A stretch of 64,000 bases of DNA from Lunularia cruciata (taxonomy: Eukaryota; Streptophyta; Marchantiopsida; Lunulariales; Lunulariaceae). Each line of letters starts with the position of its first letter. Position 1 is the first letter of the stretch. The stretch covers positions 49,543,001-49,607,000 of the forward strand of contig OX419755.1 of the NCBI GenBank assembly GCA_948567375.1, written 5' to 3'. This document shows positions 36,590 through 50,900 of this stretch, piece after piece. A program made the position numbers and the translations under genes. The notes beneath the pieces were generated by a model. That model had not been told where the DNA came from. It made no database searches and saw nothing but the letters and a program-made list of their open reading frames with translations.

Positions 36590-39500
36590 TTATATCTCGA
36601 TCTGTTTTCTAGCATGTCTTTCTTTCTTTTCTATTGATATAAGACTTTTTTATCATGCAAATAAAATTAAAATATTTCATTTCATATTCTATCTTCTCTT
36701 TTCATAAATTGGATATTTCTGAATTCATCAATTTATAATCTTTATACTTCTGTTTCCTATTGTACTTATATGATTTATCATCTTGAGTATACTAAAAAAT
36801 AAATAATCCTCTTTTATAGAAAATTTAATTTCAATAAACTACATTTTTAAATTTTGAATTTAATTCAAATGATATTCTATAAAATTTTGCAAGTTTTTAA
36901 CTTGGGAATTTTCAAGAAAACTCCAGAAGTTTATGAGTTTAAACATTAAACCATGTACTGTTCGATATCATAGCGGACGCCTTTTCTCCTCTATTCTTCA
37001 ATATCATAGCACTCTACGAGTTCATAATGAGAAAAGTAATAAGGGTGATTTTTAGTGGCTAAGAAGATTATCAAAAGTCTATGAGAATTATTAATGAAGA
37101 ATTTGGTAGTAAAATCAATCGTATCAAACTATAGCAACCATATGGAATCAAAACTTAATCAAAACTTGAAACTGGGATAATTTAATAAATCAAGAAATAT
37201 CATTTTATGAAATTTTGTAAAAGTGGGAGGTTTATATAGTTTTTCGTTGATCCAAAACATGAGAAAGCAGTTTGGTGTTCTTTTAGTAGTGTCCATCTTC
37301 TACTACACATATTTTTAGAGTGTCAATTTTTAAATAGCGTTAGATAAATTACTAAATATTTGTGAAGGGAACTCTATTGGGACTTAGCCCTATTTTACCT
37401 ATTTTATCTCACCCTTTACAGTTTGCCATGGTCTTCCCATCCTTAGTGTTTTCTACGTGATTCCTCTTTTTTTTCTTAATATTTGTGCATCAGATTATAG
37501 ATCTAATATCTATATATCCTAGAATATAATTAATATTATTTTATGAAAAATTTATGTCATCAAATTAATATCTGTCTATAAAAATAAAATAAAATTTAGA
37601 AATTTTGAGAGAATAAACTTCGCTTGGTGGATTTTAGATGACAGGTCTGACACACCAGCATTTCTTTCCCCGGTTAGGTGCTGCATGGTCATACCTCATG
37701 CACATCGACTCCCTCGTGGCAAGAGACGATACCCTCCGATTGAAATCGGTTTCCAAGACAAAAACTTCCAAGGCAACAAAATAGTGTCCGGGTCGAATCG
37801 CTGCGTGCGCTTCTAGGTTCAGGCTTTTTCAAAGTTATATTGGTGAAAATAACTGATGGGGAGAATATTTTTAAAAGATTACACAAAGATTTATAAAAGA
37901 AATTTAGGGGATGGGGAAGCTATTTCTATAAATTAGAGGTGGCCCATAATAGTTTCTTAAATTTTTTTTAGTTGTATGCAAAATTTGCATCAAATCCTCT
38001 AATAAATAGGAACTTTAAATAAATCAGAAAATGAAGGTATGAACTATCTCTTTATAGTTGACAAATGTCCCAAATCCTTCATGGTTTACACTATTACATT
38101 TTCTAATTGATGTGTATAGTGCAAATATATAAGTTTAGAACTCTTAAGTATATTAGCTAAAGTTAATCTATTAAAAATGTATTGTATCAAAACTCTTAAA
38201 AGATTGCAAAATCTAATAAATAAAATTTCTTATTTTCTCTAATATGTAAGAGTCTCTTTTGTACCTATTTTTTATGTAGTTCTTTCTTGATATAAAATTT
38301 ATATTACAGATTTATTTTTATCACATTAATTAAATTAATCAAGCAAAATATATTCTTTCAAAATATATATATTATTTAGAAAGTCAAATAAAAGAAGTAC
38401 ATACAAGGATGAGATTCTCAATTTCTGACGGAGCTAGAAAGGATATTTTGTATTCAGTTTTAGGCCTATTTAAAAAAAACTGATCTGGAGTTATCAAATA
38501 ATATGAAATAATATAACTATTTTCTAATTATACATCAAGAAAGAAAAAATCCAGCTTGCAAATTAGTCTACATTATTATGATTTACAGTTTACCGATCAC
38601 CGAGCATAGTCAAGGGTAAAACTTAAGTATACCTTGATAAATGATTTCAATATTGAGTACCTTCTTTCAAGCTAGTTGAAGGTAAATTGTTATAATAACT
38701 CAAAACTGTTATAAATGGAACAATTTTGGTTATAATAACGTAATACATTGTGTGTACTTACTTACTTTCACTTCCAAAGGATCCACTAGTATGCTTCAGG
38801 GAAATTTTATAATTTTATACTGCCCACAACTACATACAAATAATTTTTTTTGAGAAATCATTTAACTATTTTAAGTTTAAAATATTCTATTAATTAGAAG
38901 GCAACATATTAAATGTGAATATGAACTAATCTAACTTACTAGTTTAATTTGCCAATTTATTATTATTTGCATTCAAGGTCCTTATTCTTTTCTCTTCTAA
39001 ATGAAGTATCATCGTTGAAGTTATACTAGTAAATGAAATGTCATGAATTGTAAGTTGATTTCCAACTATGTTTTGCATCAAAATAACTTAAATAAATTCT
39101 ATGTACAGATAAAGTTCTGATTATTAATCTTAATAATTAGTTTATTTGTATCCTTTTCATATCAGGAATAAAATTGAGACTCAAATCTTAAGCCAAAGTA
39201 TTAAGGACAAATATATCTAAATATTATAAAAATAGAAAGTAAATTTAAAATTGAATGAACATTAACTATATTGTTTTCTTGCTTTACCATCTTATCTATA
39301 TTTTACTGAATAATGGTTTTTTTATAGTTAGCACTAAAATAACTATCTTAATAATGTTATTTACTATGAGAAAAAAAAAATCTCTCTCTCGTTTTATAGA
39401 TTATATTTATATTAAGGACCTTTTTTACATGAGTTAGAATCGACATCAAGCTACATAGAAACTAACAATACAAATTTTTTTAGCTCAGAATTATATATCA

Positions 39501-39850
39501 TTATTCATAAATATTATTTTCAGGTTTAAACCATTCATTTGCTCTTTTTGACCAAAGAACATAATAGATGAAATCCCCTTTTTTTTATTGCTCAACACAA
39601 ATAAATATATTTAAATGTATTAAGGAAATATTATCCTTACTATGATGAATACAATGTTTGTATTGAGTCCTTTATTGCCGAAAAATATGCAATTATTTGC
39701 ATGTTTTATCAAATCTTTAGAAATAAAACAAGTCGTAAATCATCCATATCATCTAAACTTAGGAGATTTTTCATCAATCCAGCAAGTATAGAAATGGTAT
39801 TATCCCATAAGAATGAAATGGAATATATCTGACTATTGAACGCTTCCCAG
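36590..39850. other. AT-rich block inside the gene island
   Basis: About 3.3 kb of low-GC sequence with no recognisable ORF or terminal repeats, apart from the dispersed repeat copy at 37421. A short GC-normal patch (37620-37830) interrupts it. It is likely an old insertion of transposon-like DNA between RPP2 and the splicing-factor gene. Confidence 0.5.
37421..37470 (+). repeat. Dispersed repeat copy 4
   Basis: Reads CCATGGTCTTCCCATCCTTA, then GTGTTTTCTACGTGATTCCT. It also shares the upstream TTGGGACTTAGCCCTATTTT motif with copy 1 (TTGGGGCTTAGCCCCAATTT). Confidence 0.7.
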
Positions 39851-40442
39851 AAATTGTATGAGAGATTCTACTGTAGATACTTAATCTACTTTTCTATTGT
39901 CCTCACCACAACCATACCATGGGGTTTACTGCCCTACCGCCTCCCGGTAGCAAGGCTTCCTTCTCGCGGTTCCATACTACTCACTGACTACAGTACGTAG
40001 TGCACGAGAAGTGGTGGATGGAGTAGTAGCTGTAGCGACGAGGAGAATTGAAAAGGGCATTTGACGAAAGACGTGTAGTACAGTGAGGACAACGACAACA
40101 GCATCTCCTCTCCTCTCCTTTGGGGTTTACTTCCCGTTTCTCTTCAGAGCTAATAGAGGACAAAGGACAGACAGAACGAAGCAGTTATCTATCTGCTACC
40201 ATTCATTGCGGCCTTGCTCTTTGTGTGTGACTGACTGTGTCTTCTGTCTTTCATCTACATCCGGAAAGGAGAAGAGTCATTGCTTAATCACTCAATCAAT
40301 CGCTGCCGGTGTAAAGGAGCAGCAATCGATGCGGTCGAGAGAGGAGTGGAGAAGGCAGCAGCAGCAGCAGCGCATGTGACTGCGAGAGGGGAAGTGGTCT
40401 GGCCAGGAGACAGGAGACGGACCGAGGAGACTGACGGATCTG

Positions 40443-40444
<2 letters not shown>

Positions 40445-40518
<74 letters not shown>

Positions 40519-40563
40519 AGGGAGGGAGGGAGGGAGGGAGGGAGAGGTGGTGGTGGTGGTGGT
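40445..40563. repeat. Compound microsatellite (AG)n-(GGGA)n-(GGT)n
   Basis: About 34 AG units (40445-40512) run into about eight GGGA units and then six GGT units. It lies upstream of the splicing-factor gene. In plants GA tracts near transcription starts can bind BPC/GAGA factors. The promoter role here is inferred. Confidence 0.9.
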
Positions 40564-43500
40564 ACGAAGACGAGTTTTGCGACGGTTGGAGGAGGTTGAA
40601 GTGGTAGGGTTCCAGAGCTATTGGTTGTTGAGCGACGGAGGGAGGTTATGTACTGAATGATATCATGGGCGGGCGGGCTGAAACAGGGTTGCGAGGGAAG
40701 AAATGTAAAGAACGAGTCCACTTGCAGGGAATTGGAAGGAATGGTAGTCCAATTGTGTTGCCAGCTTGCTTGGATGTTAGCTGTGATGATTCCGTTCCGT
40801 GGTCGCGTCTGAATGAACATTGACTTAGCAAAGGGCTTACTGACCTATTCAGCCAAGTAGACAACTTTCTTCCATTACATATTTAGTTCCTTTCCTGGAA
40901 GGGAACTCAAGGGTGAAATCAATCAGGAATCTGTTGAGGATGTAAGGAGATTGTTGGTAGATACTCTCGTCCGACAACTAGTGTGGGTCTGCGCTATGGT
41001 AGAAGTTTGGCATTACAGCCTCAGTTTCTACCATCTCTTGCTGTCCGCTTGGCCTTAAGTGTGTCTGTCTGACTGTCTGGTTCCTTACTTGCGACCTTGA
41101 GCTCGTCCCGATTGAAAGAACAAGCAAACTGTATGCTAGGAGCATCAGCTTGATGAAATGTAGAAGCCGAAGAGGAAATTTCTTGCATGGGAATCCTTAA
41201 ATTGTTAGTGGAATGCATCATGCACCGTCTTAAGTCCTCTGCCATACACAAAATTGAAGAAAGGCTTGATTTTCTGGAATCTAGAACGTTCTGCACATTT
41301 CTTCAGAACGGGCTTTATCACAGGGTGACTTTGGATGATGACCTATTCTTGGTACTCTTCTTAGGCTAAATTAAGGATTTCACCGCAGGGCCCCTCGTTG
41401 CTACATGGGGAAGTAAATGTCGAGGACATGGGTGAGATGGCTGTCTTATGCAGTTATAGGACGCTTCTCCGTGGCGAATGTGCGGATATGGGTTGCTAAT
41501 AATGCTCCTATGCATCTGATCGACGTCCTGTCGCATGGCATCGCATGGAAGCTACCAATTCTAAGTGGAGTAGATGTTTTAATTGATATAAAGAGTGTAA
41601 TCAATGCGGACCGAGTGGGCTCCTGATTGTGGGTGGATGACACTGCTGATGGGACAGGATATCGCAGCCTGTGAAGGAGAGCTGCGAAGAGGACTTTGAT
41701 AACCCCCAAGGGGGATATGCAATCAAGGAAGAGTGGGCGCGATGGACGGTGGACGCTATGTGCTGCAGCAAGCAGGATGGGATAACAGCAGCGTACGCCA
41801 TACAATAGGAAGAAAGTTGATATCAATACAAATATTATGTGGTTTTCTCATTAGAGTCTCCTGTGCTACGGGGTGACATCACCCCACCATAAGAATGATG
41901 GTTCATGTGCTTCTCATCATCCTGACCCGCAAGCACAAAATCAATCACGCACGCCCAACGCCAAATGTGGATATGGCTCTTCTGGATTTGGCAGAAAAAG
42001 AGGCCTCCTCTCCTCCTGTTTCTGTCTTGGGTGCTGACTTGCCCTATTTCTTTTGGATGCACAGGCTTTGGAGAGCTACGATCCCATCCACGACTCTGAC
42101 CTCAGGTTTTCTCCTCCTCCTATCTTGTATAGACTTTGAACTAACACAGTTTTGCACCTGGTTAATTCAATCGTCTATTAGTCCCCAGTTCTTTCATGAG
42201 CTTGTGTCATCAAACTCGAAATTGTAGATAAAGTAGATTCTTTCTTACCGACTCAGATCTCGTGATACATTACGAGTTGCACGCTGTAATTTCTTACACA
42301 TTTGTCAGAAATTTCGTATGGAACTTGTAGAGAGTGTACGGCATGTATGGAAGCGGCTTAACTCCAACACGATGCAAGTCCTTTCCTTTTGATGATACCA
42401 GGGGACTTAAAACTTACTGGAGAAGGTGTTCGCTCTCATCTTGTTCATATTCAATTGCTTCTCGGTATGTAAGGTCTGGTCTCGGACCATCGCCTTTGTT
42501 CACCTTCAAGATCCCCAGGGGAGTAAACTGCCCGACCTCAAACGCTTCTCGTTCGTCTGCTTCCTCTGATTTACAGGAGCAAGCTTTGCTCCCATCCTCA
42601 TTGCCTGGGACATCTCCATCACCAAAACCTCTAGAATAATTTAGCCACTAGAAGGAAAATCCAGCAAATATTTGTTTGAGTGTTGGATACTAGATGTATC
42701 AAGATTTCTCCGCATGTTTTCATTAGCCCTGCGTACCGCTCTTCAAAAACCAAAGACATGCTTGACCTCCGCTCAAGCCGCAGATGGCATTATTTGTCAC
42801 CTGTGTCAAGCAGATATGATCAGACCATGGGAAGTGGGATAGCATTGACGTCAATCTCTTATACGCATGACCTTATACTGTTAAGCAATATACTGTTAAG
42901 CAATTCATCATCGGAGTCTGCTCTTTATTAAGTTCATTCTGGTGATGAGTACCCTGCTCTGAAGAAAATGTCCTCGCCCAGTGTTTGATCAATAAGAGGA
43001 GATTTCGTTAAGGGGACAAAAATGTTGTAGTTTATGACTGATTTTCTAAATGGAGGCCAAGAGGCTCCTTTAGATCAACAACCGATGTGAATTCCTGAAC
43101 AATCCAGAGGCGGTATCCGTGCGTGTTTAACGTTACTCCCTTTTAATAGGCAAGGTGTCGGTTGAATGCGGCAGAGTATTGGTATGCTCTACTTAAGTAT
43201 CAGCACTAGGTATTGTCATGTAAGACTCTCATATTTGTACTGGGAGGCCAGTGTCAGTTGTCATTAATTCAAGTCTCACTCAACAGTTTGGTAAATTGTC
43301 TAAAACGGATTATCTGGTTGCTTGGATCGATTCTTCATGCTCTCTTGAAACTATCCCTCTGATCTTGTTGCGATATATTCTATCCTGTCGTCTTATATGC
43401 CTCTCATATAACTATATATCCTGTCCTCTTTCGCTTCCCGCTCGTTACACTGTTACACTTCGACATGTCTCTGCAGAAACACCATCCACTACTCTCCCGC

Positions 43501-44937
43501 ATTGTTCCACTCCTCCCTTCCCCAGCTAATTCCCTCCCTATTAATTTTCCCTCGCTCTTTGCCTGCTTCATGGTTCATACCTGATTTTCGATCTCCAGTG
43601 TTCCTACCCGACTCCAGCCTACAGTTTAAGTTTCTTCGTTCATGCACTGCTTACTGGTGGTCAATTACACAATGTTTTGTATTTCTCGAATTCTTTTGAA
43701 TAGCTGTTATCGATATATGCTGTTTACTAGTCCTTCAGACTAGTAAACGGATTTATCACTATTCTAGCATTGGGCATAAAGTACATCTTGGTTACCGATC
43801 ATATGCATTTAACGAGTTCTGGATCACCCGTTCCTAGAACGGCTTCTGCTCTCACATACCTATATCCCTCTGATCCCTCTTCATTGCTCCACTCCTCCTG
43901 TCCTCAACTAATTCCGTCCCTATTATTTTCCACTCGCTCTTTGCCTGTTTCCTGTTCTTGACTTTAGATCTCCAGTGTTCCTGCCCGACTCCAGACTATA
44001 GCTTATTTTCTTCGTTCACGCAGTGCTTACCTGGTCAATTGCCCAATGTATTGTATTTCTCGAATTCTGTTGCGTGGCCCTTACCGAATATACAGAATAT
44101 ACGTTGTTTACTAGTGCTTTATATATAGAGTTATATATGTTGTTCTCGATATCTTGCAATTACGCCTTTGCTTCAGGTTACATTCAATGCATTCTACTTT
44201 AGGGATTTATCACTATTCTCGTATTGAGCATATCTTGACCCGTTCCTAGAACGGCTTCTGCTCTCATCTACCAATATCCCTCTGAGAATCCCACTAGAAT
44301 TCGTTTCAGGATGGTCCTTCTGTATGCCACTGTTATGGATTGTCTTTCCCCTGTTCCCACCTCCTTCAGTCTTTTCGCTTCAGTATTGCTGGTCTTCCGC
44401 CTTTCACCTCCAACAATTCTGAACATTTGAGTTACTATTCTTTGTTGTCTAGTTTTGTGCATGGCCTTTTCTTCAGACTAGTTCGACCTAGCTCATAAAG
44501 AGATTATGTTCCTGTTCTCTCCTGGACTGCAGTCTATGAAGTAAGTGAAGCTACGAGATGGAGGAGGGACCCTTTAAGAGCCACGAATTCTCATTAGTTG
44601 TATGGCTTTAGATGAATGTCAGGAGCGCAGGGCTAGCTTGTGACTACGAGCCTGATATAGAACTATATATGAACTTCTTCGAACGGCTTCTGCTCTCATG
44701 TCCTAATATATATGAACTTCCTAATGATACGGCAATTTCGATTGCCGATATGGTTCATCTCAGTATCTGAACGTTCTACTGTAGTTTTTTGGTGGAGATA
44801 GCAACATCAGTGCTGGATCAAATCTCCTTGAACCCAACTTTGCTAGACCTGAGGCACCGGATTGCTGCATTCAGTACATAGAAAATGCGACGCATATCAT
44901 GTCCCCTTTGCTGATTTTGGATATGTTTTGTCAACAG
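40564..44937. other. Region upstream of the first recognised splicing-factor exon
   Basis: It should contain the 5' UTR, the first coding exon and a long first intron of the gene at 44938, but I could not identify the start codon. Repeats of the hairpin-core family occupy 43240-44710. No ORF shows a known domain. Confidence 0.4.
43800..44710 (+). repeat. Hairpin-core repeats upstream of the splicing-factor coding exons
   Basis: Three core copies near 43825, 44240 and 44675 (CCGTTCCTAGAACGGCTTCT and TTCGAACGGCTTCTGCTCTC), with the pyrimidine-rich spacers known from the PQ-loop intron extending back to about 43240. They have the same orientation as in the other clusters. Confidence 0.8.
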
Positions 44938-47900
44938 AGCCGGAGGAGCTTATGGAGGAACAGGGGGTTACGTGGAAGGAAGTTGTGCACGAGAGCCTGA
45001 CTTCTCCCGAGATTCTTACCAACGTGAACTCTTGTATGAGCGGGAGGCCTTCGGAATGTCGCCAGCTGTTCTTGGGCTGTGGCCACCTGCTAAAAGGCGA
45101 ACTTTAGAAGAAGAGCTTGCTTTATTGCGAGAAGTACAAAGACATGACAAAGTTGGGTTCGTGGAAAGCTTTCGTGACTATGGGTTCGAGAGGGTTGGGC
45201 GCCGTAGTCGAGATCGAGATAGCTATGATGGTGATGATTATGACTATAGGCGCAGATCACTTAGAGGCAGCCGTGAAGGAAGCAGGGATGTGGACTTCGA
45301 GTTCACCACAACGCGTCACCGAGGAGGATATGAGTCTGATCGTGAGAGGTCTCGCAGAGAGAGGGAATGGCGGAGAAGAAAAGACAGAGAGCTGGCCAGA
45401 AGCCGCAGCCGTGAGAAGGAACGAGATTGGAGTCCTGTGGATAGGGACCGTCGTCGTGAAAGGTCTCGTTCATTCAGTTATGAGGAAAGGAGTCGAGGAA
45501 GGTCACGGTCCCCTCGGAGTCGGAGTCGTGGTTGGCGTGAAGATAGTTTTGAAGATGCTCCCCTTCGTAGTGAAAGACGAAGAGATCGGGAGGGAAGAAG
45601 TAGCCACCATGAACGGGCTCCCTTGGTAATAAAAATATTTATGTCCTGTACTTGCGAGTATTGTCTGCCTTTTAAGTGGAACAGAAGCATACTCACAAGT
45701 ATAGGCAGAGATTGGTTCGTTGGTTCAGGCCACGTGATTGGTTTTTGTGAAAAACTAGATGATGGCCAGGCGGGTGAGACTGGTGAGAGAGTCAGAGGAC
45801 AGTCTTGCATACGTTTTACACTTTTTGGGCGAAATCACCAGTCAGCCAAGAGGTTCATTCGTGCCTTCACCTCGCGTATCTCCATATGGCTTGGGATACT
45901 ATTATTTTCTACAGACATCAGCCGTTCGTTATTGGTACTCGACGACATGTAACATCTACTCGGTTTCCTACCAGGGGCAGCAACCACTCTGGACAGTGTT
46001 GGATGTGATTTGAGGATGTTGGTTTGCCCGTCCAGGCGTTTGGGCTTCTCTTTCTATGAACAGCAATCTCACAATTTTAGTTTTGTGGTGAGCTGCAGGC
46101 ACCTTCTGCAACCCTTGTGGTGAAAGGGCTTTCGCAGAAAACTGTGGAAGATGACCTTTATAATGCTCTGGTAATTTCGCATGCCCCGCCTAGCTAGCTG
46201 AAGAAGGCCCCTACCTTCAGCACGTATGTTTTCATGATATACGTTGCTGTGAGTATCCATCAGTGGAAGAGCAAGTTAATAAAGCAGTGTCCGACACAAT
46301 GCGATTTCATCCAAAGCATACGAAGAGCGGGTGAATGATAAATTTCATCCTTGGATAGCAGGAGTACGAAGATCAACGTGGGGACCATTGGACAATACTG
46401 TCTCCTTACTAACCCAGAGGATCTCACTTGCAGGCTGATTGGGGACCCCTTAGGCACGTCCGCGTAATCAAAGAAAGGAGCTCAGGTGTTTCACGGGGCT
46501 TCGCTTTCGTAGATTTTCCTTCTGTGGTAAGATATTCTCGTCGGAGGATCGAATGTGCATTACAGGATTTCAATTTTAGTACAGACGAACGTCTCAAAGC
46601 CGAGAATGAAACCGAGAGATTACTGGAACTCGAGATGTTGTAACCTTGTGAGTGAGACGTTTTCAAGTTGATTAATCTCATCTACTCACGTACATAAGAA
46701 CCGGAATGATTAATCTCGCCTACTTCTTGTAGCTCTAGTAAAAACTCGTTTATTGAAGTAATACGTCAAACTAAGTATACTGGAAATTTTGGAGATATAC
46801 TTGTGTGCTTTCGTCTAATTTTTTGTGCGTTGATACTCACAGAAAATTGTAACGGTGTTTGCAGGAGGCAGCTCAAAAGATGATGGATGGCTCCGGATAC
46901 GATGGACTAGTGGTGGACGGAAGACGCCTCTTCTTTGAGTACAGGTGTGAAATTATGCTGTGGGGTAGATTATAGGAAGTAATTGGACGCCGAAGTCCAA
47001 ACATATCCTGCCTCACTTGTTGACATGGTTTGCATGGCTAACCCGTTCTAGTGGTTCATTTTTATCTCGTCACGTGTTCGGGAGGGGCCATGGAACTTAG
47101 TCTGTTTCCCCTAGTGCAAGTCCTTGCGTGATACATCTGAAGACGCTATATTTTTGTGGTAACTTATATGAAGCAAATCTACCAGGCCTAACTTATTGCT
47201 CGCACCTTGTATTCCTTGTGTTATGCTACCGATGCAGAACAGACTTGTGCATATTTGTCGTGGAATAATGTTAGAACCTGGGACAATCTCCGTCTAGCTG
47301 TACCGTTGTTCTGTCATCAGTTGGAATAAAGAGGAAATGCAAGGAGATTGTCCTAAATTGCTTATGATTCGTATGTCGCTTACAGTAGCAAGCCAACAGG
47401 TGGAGTTGGCGCACCGCAAGCTGGAACAATTGGGCGGGGAGGCACCACTAAGAGTAGCAGTGGGACTGGCACAGATTGGATGTGCACTGTTTGTGGGTGT
47501 GTCAATTTTGCGCGACGCACTCTTTGCTTCCAGGTGAGAGAAATTATCACGTCATGCTGATGGATTGGATTTTATGAATGTTGCCTACCCATCGTACTTG
47601 TTTAGTAGAGTCTGTTCCATATTAAGTTTAGCCATACCTCTCTGCTGCAGTGCAATGAAGGTCGGTCCGAAGATGCACCAGCTGCAGATGTACCAGCGTC
47701 CACAGCTCCAGCAGCTAGCGGAAGGAGAGCTTCTGAAGCAGGTAAGCAGCCATGATCACTGAGCTAGATGGGAATGCCAAGATCTGTTCTTTTCGAGCCC
47801 TGAATGTTTAGTCAAGAAGTGCTAGTTTGCGTTCTTGGTTGAAAGGCAGATGGTGATGACGAGTGCCGAGTGGTTCGCATTACACTGAGATTGTAATCTT

Positions 47901-50900
47901 GAAACAATCGTCACATATCCTGTTAGCTGAATTTTAGAAATACCTCTCGTTTTTTGGATGCAACAGCCTCAGTAACTTGTACTTTGGTGCAGGGCCTACC
48001 CATGTGCTTGTTGTAAGAGGGTTGGATGAGAATGTCAACGAAGATAGCTTGCATTACGAGTTTTCAAAGCATGCGCCCATTAAGGTAGTCACCGGAGGAC
48101 AGCTGTGTAATTTTCTCACCGTGAGGATTGTTCTGTGTACAGGTTATCCCTTAATGCTTTTACTGGAACCATTTACGTTGTTAGGATACACATGCACAAT
48201 GGCATGGTATGAGATATTTTATCACTCATTCGTAAGGTTCTGAAACAAGAATGAGGCAGCACTAACTCATGCATCCATTTCTTGGTATTGTCAAGGATCT
48301 GCGGCTAGTTCGAGACAAATTCACACACGTCTCGAGAGGGTTTGCCTTCATCCACTTCAACTCGGTATGCCTTTTTACTCATGTGTGCTGGTCATACGTG
48401 CCTTGGTGCTCATCAGCAAAAGAACTGAAACTCGGGACGGGAGATACTGGCATTGCATCCAGTTATCTTGGCACCCCCCAGGGCACTAACGAACTCGTGC
48501 GTTATCGTGCAGACTTACTGTGAAAAAGACTGCTTCCTCCTTATTGCGTTTGTGCAAACATGACGGACTCATGTTGACATATAGAGCATGCAGGGGTTAA
48601 TTCCAGTCCTCATACACTTGCTCCAGGGGTGGCTCATACTTTTCTGAGACTCTGGGACGTTACTGTCCTTTGCACTAACATACTCATGCTGTTACCAACT
48701 CATGCTTCTCTCTCAAGGTCACATTTGCTCGCACTCACCATGTACTGCAGGTATCTATGTTTCACAAACATCGTGCTGACCCGTATGCAGATTACGCATG
48801 CTTACCTCTCTATCTAATTGATAGTCAGACGATCTTCCCTGGATTACCTTGTCAGAATCAGAGTCAGCCTTGTCAGACGTGGGTATGGAACCCGGTTGTT
48901 TACGCACGTTCTCAGTTTCCTACTTAGTGGGTTCTGGATCCCCCGTTCTTCGAACGACTTTTGCTCCTATTTCACAAATATATATCCTGGTTATCATTAC
49001 CAACACAAACCAACTTGCCTGTACCAAGTTGGGTCATTTAAAACGGGGCTACATGCCATTACTCAATATGTCCTGATTTCGTCCGTAACAAACCACATGT
49101 AGAATAGCGACTCAAGTTGCCGACTTACGTAATGGCTGTGCCATGTACCAAGTCAAGATTTCCCCTTCACGTCAACCAATCTTCTAATTACGCATGCTTC
49201 ATCCCTCTATGAGTGGTGCCTTGGGACGAAATACCGTTGTTAACACGACACAAGTTCTTTCAAACTAACCACTTCACTCGTTTCTTCATTTCTCAGGTGG
49301 AAGAGGCTACGAAAGCTTTGGAAGCAAGCAATGGAACAGCCCTTGAAAAAAATGGTCAAGTTTTACGAGTGGCGTTTGCGAAAAGCATATACGGACCAGG
49401 TTCTTCAGCCCCAGGTACTACTCCTTCACAAGGTAGTCTAGCTGCTGCAGCGGCTATTGAGGCTGCCACTTTTGCACAGCAGTATGATAATGTAGGTTGG
49501 GCACCCAAGGAGTACAATCCGGAAGAAGATGCCAACCATGGTACTCAAACTACTCATAGTGGTGGACATCAAAATCAGTCTTCCCAAGGTAATTCCAGTA
49601 AGGGAGGCAAAGGGGCAGGCAAAGCACGAGGAAAGGCTCCGCCACATGAAGGAAGACACGGAGCGAGCAATGCAACCGGATCTGGTGCAAATGAAGGGGG
49701 TACATCAGATGGAACGGAGGCTCCCCAATCTGGTTTTGTTTGGGACGAAGCATCGGGTTACTACTTTGACGCAGCATCTGGCTTCTACTATGATGGACAT
49801 CGCGGATTGTATTATGATGGGAATACAGGGATTTGGTATACATATGACCAGGAGACGCAACAATATACTCAGTATGTGGATCCCTCTTCAGAGAATACCA
49901 CTGAAGCAGGTACAGATCCAGTAAAATATTACAATGAAGAGAAGGCCGGTGAGAACTTGGGAGATGTGACCATTAGCTCCAAAGCAGTAATATCAGCACC
50001 CCCTGCGGTTTCATTAGAACTGGTGGAGAAGAAACCAACTCTAGCTGAAGCTGTGGCTGCAGCTGCTGTAGCAGCTCAGGTTTCTGCAAAGAAGGAGAAA
50101 GAGAGATTGAAAGAGAAGGAGAGAGAAAGTAGGCTAGCTGGGAAAGGACCAGTCATGGTAAGTAAGAAGAAGTTAACCAATGTTATGACAATGTGGAAAC
50201 AACGTCAGTTCGAAGGGCAGGCAGCACAAGGGCCTTCTGACGGAAATACTCCGGCACCTCCTTCTACAACAGCTGATTCTGCGCACGATACCAGCACTTC
50301 CTCTGCAGCAACAAGTAGCATCACATCTAGTCAGACAGGAAATGGAAGAATCAGATCAGACGCCACCCCTTCCAAGGACAGTTTTGTGTCCTCTATGGGA
50401 CGCGGTGGGACGAGCCCATACGCTGGCATTTTCCATTCTACAGAGGGGATGGGAAGGGCAAAATCCGGCAACAGCAGTCAAAACAGCAGTATGTTCGCTA
50501 GCCAACACCTTACCAGCCCCACTGTACCCACCACAACGACCGCTTTCGTTAAGCCTTCTGGAGTCGGTAGAGGGATGGGACGAGGGGCTACAGAATGTAG
50601 TGTTGGAGCTGCCGTGAACGCAACTCAGTCATCCGAGGCAGTTTCTGCAACCCCTTTTCGAACTGATGCATCAGCTTTGGGTTCATATGGCCCCATGGCT
50701 GGAACCAAGAGGCGCTTTACGGAAACCCCCCAGACAGGGTACAGGGATAGAGCGGCGGAGCGTCGCAGCTTGTACGGTTCCTCACTACCGGGTGATGTCT
50801 CAGGAGAAAATGATGGTAAAGAAAAAGGGGGTAAAGGCCGGGGTTTGGATATGCCGTTTCCGCCTGGTGTTGGGGCCAAGTCTTCTGGGTCAAATGCCGC

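Noticed and set aside
36420-36590. GC-rich stretch upstream of RPP2 considered as a structured RNA gene (5S, SRP or RNase MRP type)
   Set aside because: It lacks the conserved 5S and SRP words I know. It is better explained as the RPP2 promoter.
37780-37830. B-box-like GGGTCGAATC, possible tRNA gene
   Set aside because: No A box or cloverleaf could be built at the right distance.
40296-40820. 174-codon minus-strand ORF with Ser-Leu repeats
   Set aside because: It is a translation of the AG/GGGA microsatellite.
42334-42639. 101-codon plus-strand ORF as the missing first exon of the SUA-type gene
   Set aside because: No resemblance to SUA N-termini and no suitable phase-2 donor was recognised.
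45117-45629. 170-codon ORF overlapping the first splicing-factor exon
   Set aside because: Out-of-frame shadow. The overlapping frame encodes the RS-rich N-terminus and continues through all later exons.
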